Positions 1 through 7,935 of a stretch of DNA of 64,000 nt are shown piece by piece. The position numbers and the translations under genes were made by a program. Below the pieces are notes generated by a model that worked only from the letters and a program-made list of their open reading frames with translations, did not search any database and was not told where the DNA came from. How positions within the stretch are numbered: position 1 is the stretch's first letter; each line of letters begins with the position of its first letter. Source of the stretch: Bradyrhizobium sp. NDS-1 (lineage in GTDB: Bacteria; Pseudomonadota; Alphaproteobacteria; Rhizobiales; Xanthobacteraceae); NCBI RefSeq assembly GCF_032918005.1, contig NZ_CP136628.1, forward strand, positions 7,549,501 through 7,613,500. Reading direction: 5' to 3'.

Positions 1-445
1 CATCTTCGTCACGCTGATCGGCGTCGGCCTGACGCTGCCGCCGGTGGTGCGGTGGCTCGGCGTCGCCGATGCCGGCCGAAACGAGCATGCCGCCGAGCAC
101 GAGGCCGAGATCGCCGCACGCCGCCAGGCGCTCGATGCGGCACTGAAATCACTCGACGCGCTGACTGCGGAAAAGGAGGTGTCCGAGGAGGTGATCCGGC
201 TTTTGCGTGCGCGACACGAGATCCGCGTCAACCAGCTTCCGGATTCGCTCGACCCTGCCCGCCACGACGTCTCCGCCGCCGGCACCGCGCTGACCCGCAA
301 CCTAATCGCCGCCGAACGGAAATTCATCCACGACCTCTTGCGCGACGGCCAGATCACCGACGAGACGCGGCGGCGGATCGAGCGCGATCTGGATCTGGAG
401 GAGGCGAGCCTGGCAAACCGGGAGTATCGCGGGGTGCCGCTGTAG
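1..445 (+). CDS. Na+/H+ antiporter, C-terminal part (partial at window start)
   Basis: The gene enters from the left edge, so only its last 147 codons are visible, read from base 2. They begin with the end of a hydrophobic helix (IFVTLIGVGLTLPPVVRWLG). A long charged cytoplasmic tail rich in Ala, Glu and Arg follows, likely helical or coiled-coil. This layout, a membrane core ending in 'LTLPPVVRWLG' and then a tail of roughly 120 residues, is typical of bacterial CPA1-type Na+/H+ antiporters. These exchange cytoplasmic Na+ for external protons. The transport core lies outside the window, so ion specificity cannot be judged. It converges on the amidase gene with only 8 bases between the stops. 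Family assignment from the tail alone is fairly secure but not certain. Confidence 0.7.
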   Translation, partial: IFVTLIGVGLTLPPVVRWLGVADAGRNEHAAEHEAEIAARRQALDAALKSLDALTAEKEVSEEVIRLLRARHEIRVNQLPDSLDPARHDVSAAGTALTRNLIAAERKFIHDLLRDGQITDETRRRIERDLDLEEASLANREYRGVPL

Positions 446-453
446 GGCGGGAG

Positions 454-1266
454 CTACCGCCTTGCGCAAAACTCCCCTATTGCCGCGGCAACAGCCCCGG
501 CAATCGTCTCATGCCGCTCCGGCGAGTTCATCGCCATCTCCTCGTCGCGATTGATGATGGAGCCGGCTTCGAGCAGCACTGCGGCGCTGCTCGTCCGCGA
601 GAGAACGACGAGTCCGTCGTAGCGGTAGACGCCGACATCCTTGTCGAGCAGCTGGCGCCGGTACCGGCCCATCACCGGCAAGGTATATTGGCTGGCATAG
701 TCCAGGCCCTGCTCTTTCAACTGCCGGCCGATCATCCGGGCCAGCATCAGGCTGGTGGCGAAGTGCGGGTTGTGCCGCGACACGAACAGGGAGTGGCCCG
801 AAAAGCGATCGCTGAAATAGCTCTTCGCGCCGTCGAACTCCCAGGTCTCGAGCAGCTTGTCCGGCACCGAATCGTGGTGAATCGACAGGAAGAGATCGGC
901 CCGGCCGCCATTCGCGGCACTGACCCGCTTGAAAAGGCTCGGCCGCGCCTTGCCGTCCGTGACGAGCAGTCGGGTTGCGGCGAAGCCGTCGGACTTGAGT
1001 CTTGCCGCGATGAGTCTTGCGAGACGGAAGTTGAAGCCGAACTCCGGATCATTGCGCGCGCTCAGCGCGCCGTAGGAGTCCGGGGTGTGCCCGACGTCCA
1101 CCATGATCCGGAATTTTGGCATCTCACATCTGGCCGATACCTGCGGCTTGGCCTTGGGTCTTGCAAACTTTCGTGCGGTCGCGGCCTCGCTGCTGTCAAC
1201 AGTCGCAAGCGACGATAGCAGGATCGACGCAACCAGCCCGACGATGATGCCCCGCGATTGCCCCAA
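454..1266 (-). CDS. N-acetylmuramoyl-L-alanine amidase (Amidase_3 family), exported
   Basis: A predicted periplasmic zinc amidase that cleaves the bond between N-acetylmuramic acid and the stem peptide of peptidoglycan. Residues 1-28 form a signal peptide (short start, hydrophobic core, Ala-rich end). The Amidase_3 zinc ligands are visible: His in VDVGHTP near residue 59, His in SIHHDS near 128, and the catalytic Glu in LLEAGS near 233. At 270 residues it is a single-domain enzyme with no AMIN or SPOR domain. The start is TTG, chosen because a stop lies just upstream in frame and a GGAG sits about 8 bases before it. That GGAG overlaps the end of the upstream oxygenase gene, whose TAG is 3 bases away, so the two are probably translationally coupled. 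Confidence 0.85.
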   Translation of the reverse strand: MGQSRGIIVGLVASILLSSLATVDSSEAATARKFARPKAKPQVSARCEMPKFRIMVDVGHTPDSYGALSARNDPEFGFNFRLARLIAARLKSDGFAATRLLVTDGKARPSLFKRVSAANGGRADLFLSIHHDSVPDKLLETWEFDGAKSYFSDRFSGHSLFVSRHNPHFATSLMLARMIGRQLKEQGLDYASQYTLPVMGRYRRQLLDKDVGVYRYDGLVVLSRTSSAAVLLEAGSIINRDEEMAMNSPERHETIAGAVAAAIGEFCARR

Positions 1267-1269
1267 GCG

Positions 1270-2607
1270 CTACTCCGCCGCTGCAATCCTGGGGCGCCCG
1301 ACGAAACCCGCGGCATCGCCGAAACGTTCCAGCATGACCGCAGGCAGGTCTTTGGACTTGCTGGTCACGCAGGCGCCGGAGCGCACCGCATAGCGGTCCT
1401 GATGCGCAGCCTGCGGCGGCGGTTCGCCCCGCTGGAGCGCCCGCGCCAGATCCATCACGACCTTGCGGAAATGCATGATGCCGAGATCCGTCGGCCCGAG
1501 ATGCTCGCGGGTGCGGTCGGCGATCGGCCCCTGGCTGTCCTGCACGGCGGCGTCCTGCTCGGACACGCCCTTGATGCCCGTGTAGCTTCGGGTCTTCTGG
1601 AGCTTGCGGTCGATCAGATAGTCGTTGCCCCTATGACGCAGCGGCACGTAGTTGTCGTCGACCTCCGCGATCACGCCGTTGCCATGGTCATAGGCGTCGC
1701 GCTCTCCTTGCGTCAGCGGACGCTCCGGATTCCAGGCATAGGTATAGATCCAGCAATTCGTGTCGGTGACAGGCACGAAAGTCTGCCCGAAAATGTTCTC
1801 GCCCGGCATCGCGCTGGGAGCGTAAGCGTGGAACGGCATCAGGAACTGCGCGATGCGCCAGTAGATGTTGTCGCCGCCGGTGAGCCGTCCGCCGGCGATG
1901 GTCAATCCGGCCTCGTGCGGACTGATCTTGATCACCGGGCGTGGATCCTCCGCGATCCAGCGCATGTGATCGCTCGACATCCGCGCGATCGGATTCACGA
2001 AGTGCTTCTTGATGTCCAGGATCTCGGTCTCCTCCTTGTCGAAGGAAAGATGGGCAAAAGTGAAATGCGCCGTGTCGATCGAGCCTTCCAGCGCCTGCAC
2101 CCAGTTGCAGTCCTACCATTTCTTGCTGACGTAGCGATGCGAGGCCGGCAGCAGTGCCATTTCGAGATCGGGCAGCTCGGGCATGGCCTCAAGAGGCCCC
2201 ATATAGGCCCAGATCATCTCGCCCCATTCCCGCACCGGATAGGACTTGATGCGGATCAGGTCCTTGGCGTTGAGATCGGGATAGGAGGTCGGCATGTCCA
2301 GGCAGCGGCCGTCGGTGTCGAACTTCCAGCCATGATAGACGCAACGGATGCCGCACTCTTCGTTGCGCCCAAGCCAGAGATTGGCGCCGCGATGCGGACA
2401 GTATTGGTCGATGACGCCGACGACGCCGCGCGTGTCGCGGAAGGCGAGAAGCTCCTCGCCGAGCACGACGATCTTCTTCGGCTCGCCATCGGGCTCGGCG
2501 AGTTCTTCGCAGAGCAGGACGGGAATCCAGAACCGGCGCAACAATTCGCCCATGCCCGTTCCAGGGCCGGCCTCGGTCAGGAATTTATTGTCCTCGGCGC
2601 GGAGCAT
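1270..2607 (-). pseudogene. Rieske-type aromatic ring-hydroxylating oxygenase, interrupted by an in-frame TAG
   Basis: The reading frame encodes an oxygenase of the phthalate 4,5-dioxygenase type, 445 codons long, which would add oxygen to an aromatic ring using electrons from a reductase. The N-terminal Rieske domain has CPHR and CVYHGW, the [2Fe-2S] ligands. The C-terminal part has the mononuclear-iron signature EGsiDtaHftfaH. The two parts are in the same frame, separated only by a TAG at 2113-2115 in the context KKW-stop-DCNWVQALEG. Relatives usually have a polar residue such as Gln here, so CAG to TAG is the simplest explanation. The start at 2607 follows a GGGAGGA ribosome site. A GTG at 2100 could in principle restart translation but would yield no Rieske domain. 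The gene is either a recent nonsense pseudogene or carries a sequencing error. Confidence 0.85.
2113..2115 (-). other. in-frame amber codon interrupting the Rieske oxygenase
   Basis: Minus-strand codons around this point read TGG TAG GAC TGC AAC TGG, with continuous homology-like sequence on both sides and no frame change. One base change (CAG to TAG) would explain it. TAG is used as an ordinary stop elsewhere in this window, for example by the EmrB-type transporter, the penicillin-binding protein and the LLM flavoprotein, so recoding is unlikely. Confidence 0.85.
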
Positions 2608-3036
2608 GGCATCCTCCCGATTTGTTTTTTGGGGAAGATTGGCGCGGACGCTGGAAGACGTCAACGCAGAGCCGCGGAGTATGTAGGGCGGAGGCAAAGG
2701 CGGCTCTTCGCGCCGTTACTATGTCTGGCGCGCCTAGCTAGGGGCGAGATGGTGGGCACTCCCATTCTAAGGCGCCGCTCCGTCGCTACCCCGTCGCTAC
2801 CCCGGCGCTCTCCGCGTGCAGGAACGCGTATGAAAGCCCCGCCCGCCGGGGCCTTCTTGTTGCCTCAGCACTGCGGCTGCCATTTTCGACGGCTGACAAT
2901 CACACCTTGTATCGTTCCCCTAATCGCGCAAGCCGGGAAATATATTCAGGTACCGTTGCTCACGGGTGACAGACGAAGCCGGCTGTCAACTGGTAATTTA
3001 AGGAACGTGCCTCCTTGAAATGAGGGAAACTTCGTC
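2608..3036. other. intergenic region upstream of the outer-membrane barrel
   Basis: About 430 bases between the divergent oxygenase and barrel genes, with no convincing coding frame. It holds a short tandem repeat (CGTCGCTACCC twice, near 2780-2803) and a GC-rich hairpin at 2836-2852. An AT-richer stretch at about 2885-3000 probably carries the barrel promoter, but I could not settle on -35/-10 boxes. Confidence 0.5.
2834..2861 (+). terminator. orphan terminator-like hairpin
   Basis: A stem GCCCCG (2836-2841) pairs with CGGGGC (2847-2852) around a CCCGC loop, followed by the pyrimidine-rich tail CTTCTTGTT. It looks like a weak rho-independent terminator on the plus strand, yet no plus-strand gene lies between 446 and this point. 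It could end an unannotated small transcript or be an old remnant. Confidence 0.3.
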
Positions 3037-3870
3037 GTGAAAAAACTTGCGCTGGCCGTTGCAGTTACCTCCGCCCTGTTCACCGGCGCCGCTGCGGCAG
3101 CCGACCTGGGCGCCCGTCCTTACGCCAAGGCTCCGGCACCGGTCATTGCCGCTTGGAATTGGACCGGCTTCTACGTGGGAGGCAACGTCGGCGGTCACTG
3201 GGGAGACGATCGGATCACTCCCGCTGCGAATCCCGTCGGTTGGGGAGCTGCCGGGGCCGCAGATTTGAACGCGTTCACCCGGACCAATTTGCACCCTGAG
3301 GGGGTGATTGGCGGCGTGCAGGCTGGCTACAATTGGCAGACCAGCAACCTTGTTGTCGGTGTCGAAGCCGATGCCAACTGGGCCGACGGTACGGCGACCC
3401 GGGTTCAGGTCCCTCCGGTCGGATTCCTGGTCATCAATCCCCTCGACGTAATGACCAATTCGAGCAAGCTAACATTCCTGGGAACACTCCGCGGAAGATT
3501 GGGCTGGGCGGCGGGTGATGCACTCTTTTACGTCGCTGGCGGTTTGGCTGTAGGAAATCTGAAGACGACCGATACATTTTGCTTTTTCGGCGCGCCGTGC
3601 ATTGATCCCGGCGATCTTGGCATCGTGAATTCTTCAGTGACCCGGGCTGGCTGGACGGTTGGCGCCGGCATGGAGTATCACGTTGCCGGAAATTGGACGG
3701 TCAAAGCTGAATATCTCTATGTCGACCTCGGATCGTACGCGACGAGCATTCCGGGGTGCGCAAATTGTCTTCCCGGCTCGGACATCACGGTCAATCACAA
3801 GTTCACAGACCAGATTGCCCGCGTCGGCGTGAACTACAAGTTTGGCGGCCCGATCGTTGCCAGATACTGA
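3037..3870 (+). CDS. outer-membrane beta-barrel protein (Omp25/Omp31-like)
   Basis: A 277-residue surface protein of the small 8-strand barrel family common in rhizobia. Residues 1-22 are a signal peptide ending AAAAA before DLG. The mature protein opens with a Pro/Ala linker and the family signature WTGFYVGGNVGGHWG. It continues with alternating aromatic and glycine strands and ends with VGVNYKFGG, where barrel proteins carry an aromatic-rich last strand. The start is GTG, preceded by a GAGGG ribosome site 7-8 bases upstream. Two cysteine pairs (CFFGAPC, CANC) may form loop disulfides. It is monocistronic: a strong hairpin follows 23 bases after the stop. The exact role (structural, porin-like or adhesin) cannot be told from sequence. 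Confidence 0.88.
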   Translation: MKKLALAVAVTSALFTGAAAAADLGARPYAKAPAPVIAAWNWTGFYVGGNVGGHWGDDRITPAANPVGWGAAGAADLNAFTRTNLHPEGVIGGVQAGYNWQTSNLVVGVEADANWADGTATRVQVPPVGFLVINPLDVMTNSSKLTFLGTLRGRLGWAAGDALFYVAGGLAVGNLKTTDTFCFFGAPCIDPGDLGIVNSSVTRAGWTVGAGMEYHVAGNWTVKAEYLYVDLGSYATSIPGCANCLPGSDITVNHKFTDQIARVGVNYKFGGPIVARY

Positions 3871-3893
3871 GCGGCGCTTTCCCGTGACGATCG

Positions 3894-3925
3894 AAGGCCC
3901 CGGCATCGTCCGGGGCCTTTTCTTT
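3894..3925 (+). terminator. rho-independent terminator of the barrel gene
   Basis: A 10-bp perfect stem AAGGCCCCGG (3894-3903) pairs with CCGGGGCCTT (3910-3919) around CATCGT, followed by TTTTCTTTTT. It is clearly functional in the plus direction. The stem symmetry may also help stop the converging TauD-type gene. Confidence 0.9.
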
Positions 3926-3955
3926 TTCAGTGCAGGCCAGCCGAACGTCCACCGC

Positions 3956-4852
3956 TCACACCGGCCGCTCTCCCTTCACCGTCACGCGTGTGCCCGAGCG
4001 CGTATGCGGCCAGTAGTCCCACATCGCGCGGTGCTGGGTGCAGCGGTTGTCCCAGAACGCGATGGCGTTCTCGGTCCAGCGGAAGCGGCACTGGAACAGC
4101 GGGTTTTCGGCGTGCTGGTAGAGATAGGCCAGCATCGCATCGCTCTCGTCGCGCGGGATGCCGTTGATGTGGCGGGTGAAGCCGCGGTTGACGTAGAGCG
4201 CCTTCTTAGCCGTGACCGGATGGGTTCGCAGCACGGGATGCTCGGCTTGCGGATAGGAGGGACGATCGGCGACGCCATAATTCGCATAGAGCCCACGGTA
4301 GATCGGCTCGCCGTCGTGCAGCGCGGTGAGGCCGTCGAGATAGGCCTTCATGCGGTCCGATAAGGCTTCGTAAGCCGCATACATGTTGGCGAACAGCGTG
4401 TCGCCGCCGCGCGGCGGGCACTGCTTGATGTAGAGGATCGAGCCCATCGGCGGCTCGAGATCGCAAGACACGTCCGAGTGCCAGCCCTCGCCCTTGGCGC
4501 GCGGCGAGTTCTTGTCGGCGTAGATCTTCATCAGCGCCGGGTCTTCGTCTTGGTGCGGCGCGGCGGGATGAAAATGCAGCTCGCCGAACTTGCGGCCGAA
4601 GGCGAGATGCTGCTGCGGCGTGATGTGCTGGTCGCGGAAGAAGACGACGAGGTTTTCGGCGAGCGCGCGGTGGATCTCGTCCATCTGCTGGTTGGAGCGC
4701 GCGTCGCCATCAACGAGCGAGCCGATGTCGATCCCGGAGATTTCCGCGCCGATGATGGGCGTGAGCTTTTCGACCGCGATGGTTTCGTAAGGCGCGCCGT
4801 CCTCAGCCGTGTGGCGATAGCGCGGACCCTGCTTGCCGGCGAGTGAGCTCAT
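3956..4852 (-). CDS. TauD/TfdA-family Fe(II)/2-oxoglutarate dioxygenase
   Basis: A 298-residue cytoplasmic oxygenase that would couple decarboxylation of 2-oxoglutarate to hydroxylation of a small substrate; taurine, 2,4-D and similar compounds are used by relatives. The iron-binding facial triad is visible: HSD in GWHSDVSCD near residue 115 and the distal His in CTQHRAMWDY near 270. The Arg of HTRSGTRVTV, which binds the 2-oxoglutarate carboxylate, follows. The ATG at 4852 was chosen because GGGAGA lies 6-7 bases before it; an ATC-preceded ATG six codons upstream has no ribosome site. No sulfonate or aromatic genes adjoin it, so the substrate is unknown. Confidence 0.88.
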   Translation of the reverse strand: MSSLAGKQGPRYRHTAEDGAPYETIAVEKLTPIIGAEISGIDIGSLVDGDARSNQQMDEIHRALAENLVVFFRDQHITPQQHLAFGRKFGELHFHPAAPHQDEDPALMKIYADKNSPRAKGEGWHSDVSCDLEPPMGSILYIKQCPPRGGDTLFANMYAAYEALSDRMKAYLDGLTALHDGEPIYRGLYANYGVADRPSYPQAEHPVLRTHPVTAKKALYVNRGFTRHINGIPRDESDAMLAYLYQHAENPLFQCRFRWTENAIAFWDNRCTQHRAMWDYWPHTRSGTRVTVKGERPV

Positions 4853-4900
4853 GGCGTGTCTCCCGATCATTGTTGATTGGGAGCCATCGTAGCAATGTAG

Positions 4901-4974
4901 GGCGGGTTAGCGAAGCGTAACCCGCCACTGCGCGCCCGCAAAAAATAAGGCGGGTTACGCTGCGCTAACCCGCC
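4901..4974. repeat. inverted pair of 26-base palindromic repeats
   Basis: Two copies (4901-4926 and 4949-4974), each with arms GGCGGGTTA and TAACCCGCC. The second copy is the reverse complement of the first with a single mismatch, so the 74 bases can form two small hairpins or one large one. It lies between the starts of the TauD-type gene and the end of ispG. In the minus direction it could serve as a transcription end for ispG. Confidence 0.85.
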
Positions 4975-4999
4975 TTACGATTCGATGTTGAGGAGACGC

Positions 5000-6283
5000 C
5001 TACTCCGCCGCCGTCACCGGCACCTTGGCGCCCTGGCCGTAGCGCTGATCGATGTAGTCGATCACAAGTGCCTTGAAGTCCGCGGAGATCGTGGGTCCGC
5101 GCAGCGTGCGGAACTTCTTGCCGTCGACGAAGACAGGCGCAGCCGGCGCTTCACCGGTGCCGGGCAGCGAGATGCCGATATTGGCGTGCTTGGATTCGCC
5201 CGGGCCGTTGACGATGCAGCCCATCACCGCGACGTTGAGCTCCTCGACGCCGGGATATTTCGTCTTCCAGGCCGGCATCTCGTCGCGGATGAAATCCTGG
5301 ATCGAGCGGGCCAGTTCCTGGAACGTGGTGGAGGTGGTACGGCCGCAGCCGGGGCACGCGGCAACCAGCGGCACGAAGGTGCGGAAGCCCATGGTCTGGA
5401 GCAGCTCCTGGCCGACCTGCACCTCACGGGTACGATCGCCGCCGGGTTCCGGCGTCAGCGAGATGCGGATGGTGTCGCCAATGCCCTGATGAAGCAGGAT
5501 GCCGAGCGCAGCGGACGAGGCGACGATGCCCTTCGAGCCCATGCCGGCCTCGGTCAGGCCGAGATGGATCGCATAGTCGGAACGGCTGGCGAGATCCTGA
5601 TAGACCGCGATGAGATCCTGCACCGCCGAGACCTTTGCGGAGAGGATGATGCGGTTCTTGGGCATGCCGAGCTCTTCGGCGCGCGCGGCCGAAAGCAGCG
5701 CGGATTGCACCATGGCCTCGCGGGTCACCGCGCGCACGTCGCGCGGATTGGCGGACGCGGCATTCTCGTCCATCAGCTTGGTCAGCAGCTCCTGGTCGAG
5801 CGAGCCCCAATTGGCGCCGATGCGAACCGGCTTGTTGTTCTTGTTGGCGATCTCGATGATGTCGGCGAACTGGGTGTCGCGTTTGTCCTTGAAGCCGACA
5901 TTGCCGGGATTGATGCGGTACTTGGCGAGTGCCTCGGCGCAGGCCGGATAGGCCGCGAGCAGCTTGTGGCCGATATAGTGGAAGTCGCCGATCAGCGGCG
6001 TGTTGATACCGCGCTTGGCGAGGCCGTCGCGAATGTGCGGAACGGCGGCAGCGGCTTCCTCGCGGTCCACGGTGATGCGGACCATTTCGGAGCCGGCGCG
6101 CGCGAGCGCTGCGACCTGGGCAATGGTGCCGTCGATGTCGGCGGTGTCGGTGTTGGTCATCGACTGCACGACGATCGGCGCACCGCCGCCGACGGCGACG
6201 TCGCCGACCTTGACCTGGGTGGTACGATGGCGCGGTGCGGGTCCCGCGATGTCGGAATCGATGGTGGTTTCGGGCTTGTTCAT
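5000..6283 (-). CDS. ispG: 4-hydroxy-3-methylbut-2-en-1-yl diphosphate synthase
   Basis: IspG (GcpE) carries out the penultimate step of the MEP isoprenoid pathway, reductively opening methylerythritol cyclodiphosphate to HMBPP. The 427 residues match the family's usual bacterial length. The N-terminal TIM-barrel begins with [17 protein letters not shown]. The C-terminal domain holds the [4Fe-4S] ligands: CPGCGRTT near residue 305 and [10 protein letters not shown] near 350. An ATG at 6283 is preferred over a TTG three codons upstream; neither has a strong ribosome site. It lies 12 bases downstream of the DMT-family exporter on the same strand and is probably cotranscribed with it. Confidence 0.96.
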   Translation of the reverse strand: MNKPETTIDSDIAGPAPRHRTTQVKVGDVAVGGGAPIVVQSMTNTDTADIDGTIAQVAALARAGSEMVRITVDREEAAAAVPHIRDGLAKRGINTPLIGDFHYIGHKLLAAYPACAEALAKYRINPGNVGFKDKRDTQFADIIEIANKNNKPVRIGANWGSLDQELLTKLMDENAASANPRDVRAVTREAMVQSALLSAARAEELGMPKNRIILSAKVSAVQDLIAVYQDLASRSDYAIHLGLTEAGMGSKGIVASSAALGILLHQGIGDTIRISLTPEPGGDRTREVQVGQELLQTMGFRTFVPLVAACPGCGRTTSTTFQELARSIQDFIRDEMPAWKTKYPGVEELNVAVMGCIVNGPGESKHANIGISLPGTGEAPAAPVFVDGKKFRTLRGPTISADFKALVIDYIDQRYGQGAKVPVTAAE

Positions 6284-6295
6284 GGGGTCCAAATA

Positions 6296-7249
6296 TCAGG
6301 TTTTGGTGACGTTCAGCAATGCATCAGCCGGCGCCGCGGCCGTTTGGCTCGGACGGTTAACCAGAAAAAGCCCAGCAATTACAAGGAGGGCGGCCGCCCC
6401 GAACGCCAGGCTTAGGGTGTCGTGCATGATGAAATAGCTACCCACCACGCCAAACAAAGGGGTGATGAAGGTAAAAGCCGACAATTTGCTGGCCGAATAG
6501 GTCTTCACCAGCGCGAACCAAAGCGTGAACGTGGTTCCAACCACCCAGATCGCCTGGAAGGCCATCAGGCCGAGCGACAGCGGCGCCGGCGTGTGCGTGA
6601 TGGTCTCGCCGAACAGCCAGGCCGCCAGCCCCAGGATCGGGATCGAAATGGCAACCTGATAGCCCAACGCCTTCTCGGGCGCGGCGAACCGCAGCCTCGT
6701 GCCCTTGGCAACCAGCGTCGTCGCGGCCCACAGCGCGGCGCCGCCGACGATCATGAGGTCGCCGAGCAGAACATGCGAATCCACATTGGACTGCGGCACG
6801 CCGATCGCGAGGGCAACGCCGGCAAAGCTGATGGCGAGACCCAGCCATTGCGAGGCGCCGAGCCGCTCGCCGAGCACCTGGTAGGAGCCGAGCGCAACGA
6901 AGAACGGCGCGGTGTAGAGGAACACCACCGCGCGCGAGGCCGAGGTGAGGCGCAGCCCCTGGAAGATCAGCACGAATTCAATGCCGAACATCAGCCCGGC
7001 GATCAGGCCCGGCTTCCAAGTGCCGTCGTTCTCGAAGAATTTGACGCCGCGAAACGTGCCGATGATGAACAGCACCGGCAATGCGCCGGCCGAGCGGATC
7101 GTGGCCTGGAGCATCGGCGGAATGTCCGGAAGCACCAGCTTCACCGCGATCTGGTTGAACCCCCAGGTCAGGCACAGCATGAGCATCAGGGCGATGGCGC
7201 CGGCACTGAGGGGACGGCCGGCGGACGGTATGGCTTGTGGTGAGGACAT
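6296..7249 (-). CDS. DMT-superfamily transporter (EamA domains)
   Basis: A 317-residue integral membrane protein with about ten hydrophobic helices in two repeated EamA halves. The first half begins at LMLMLCLTWGFNQIAVK and the second at about residue 160 (GDLMIVGGAALWAATTLVAKGTR). Family members export amino acids, purines or other metabolites; the substrate cannot be predicted. The ATG follows GGAAGAA by a few bases. It sits 36 bases after the Fur-family regulator gene and 12 bases before ispG, so the three may form one transcription unit. That would place an exporter under a zinc-type regulator, though this is inference from spacing only. Confidence 0.85.
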   Translation of the reverse strand: MSSPQAIPSAGRPLSAGAIALMLMLCLTWGFNQIAVKLVLPDIPPMLQATIRSAGALPVLFIIGTFRGVKFFENDGTWKPGLIAGLMFGIEFVLIFQGLRLTSASRAVVFLYTAPFFVALGSYQVLGERLGASQWLGLAISFAGVALAIGVPQSNVDSHVLLGDLMIVGGAALWAATTLVAKGTRLRFAAPEKALGYQVAISIPILGLAAWLFGETITHTPAPLSLGLMAFQAIWVVGTTFTLWFALVKTYSASKLSAFTFITPLFGVVGSYFIMHDTLSLAFGAAALLVIAGLFLVNRPSQTAAAPADALLNVTKT

Positions 7250-7285
7250 TTCTTCCCGAAAAACCGGCCTTGCGCCGTTGTTGCT

Positions 7286-7780
7286 TTATGCAGCTTTCTG
7301 ACAATGGGTGCAGACGCCCGTGATCTCCACCACGGACAATTTCGGGGCAAAGCCTGAGCTGCGTGCCGCGGCATTGAGGTTCCCGGCAAAGGACGCCGAC
7401 GGGATCTCGCCGACGAGGCCACAGCGCTCGCAGATCAGGAACGCCACCGCCGAGGTCGCGTCATGGTCGTGGGCTGCACAGGCGAGGTAGGCGTTACGGC
7501 TCTCGATGCGGTGCACGAGGCCGTTGGCCATCAGGAAATCGAGCGCGCGATAGACCGTGATCGGCGCCGGCCGCGCCATCGACTTGGCGAGTTCGTCGAT
7601 CACCTCATAGGCGCCGAGCGGCCGGTGGCTGGAGAGCAGTGCACTCAGCACCTGGCGGCGGATCGGCGTGAATTTCTGCGCGCGCTGCTCGCACACCTCC
7701 TCGGCATGCGCCAGCGCATCCGCGGTGCAGCGGCCGTGATCGTGACCAGGCGCGGGAAATGCCGATTTAGCAGGGGCCAT
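7286..7780 (-). CDS. zur: Fur-family transcriptional regulator, Zur-like
   Basis: A 164-residue metal-dependent repressor. The N-terminal winged-helix part includes FTPIRRQVLSALLSSHRPLGAYEVIDEL and the recognition region PITVYRALDFLMANGLVHRIES. The C-terminal half holds the structural zinc cysteines CERCG and CTHC, and a His-rich sensing segment (HDHDATSAVAF). This pattern fits Zur better than Fur or Mur, but the metal is inferred. The ATG at 7780 is preferred because AGAAGG lies about 7 bases upstream and it gives the usual family length; upstream in-frame codons would add an unusual extension. It diverges from the marR operon across 155 bases. Confidence 0.8.
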   Translation of the reverse strand: MAPAKSAFPAPGHDHGRCTADALAHAEEVCEQRAQKFTPIRRQVLSALLSSHRPLGAYEVIDELAKSMARPAPITVYRALDFLMANGLVHRIESRNAYLACAAHDHDATSAVAFLICERCGLVGEIPSASFAGNLNAAARSSGFAPKLSVVEITGVCTHCQKAA

Positions 7781-7892
7781 ACAATCGCCTTCTAGCATTT
7801 CGGCGGCGGAACCCAAAGCGCGACCGCCATTGCGGCGACCAGCCATGCCTTTGCAGCGGGACAGCGTCGCGTTGTCCCCCGATGGAATAATC

Positions 7893-7906
7893 ATAAGCTT
7901 GCTTAT
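7893..7906. promoter_or_regulatory. MarR-type operator, copy 1
   Basis: ATAAGCTTGCTTAT is a perfect 6-2-6 palindrome 30 bases before the marR start codon. MarR-family dimers typically bind AT-rich palindromes of this size over their own promoter. A second copy follows after one base. Confidence 0.65.
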
Positions 7907-7907
7907 T

Positions 7908-7921
7908 ATATGCCTGCTTAT
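7908..7921. promoter_or_regulatory. MarR-type operator, copy 2 (one mismatch)
   Basis: ATATGCCTGCTTAT repeats the first operator with one arm mismatch. The centre-to-centre distance is 15 bp, about one and a half helical turns. It ends two bases before the GGAG ribosome site of marR, so a bound dimer would block initiation. Confidence 0.55.
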
Positions 7922-7935
7922 TGGAGACCAAGCTC

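Noticed and set aside
2113..2115. Amber recoding (for example pyrrolysine-like read-through) of the Rieske oxygenase TAG
   Set aside because: TAG is the normal stop for several intact genes in this window, and the site is not a conserved special residue in the family. A simple nonsense change is enough.
1258..3018. 586-codon plus-strand frame across the oxygenase
   Set aside because: Antisense shadow; both halves of the oxygenase on the minus strand have clear iron-binding motifs.
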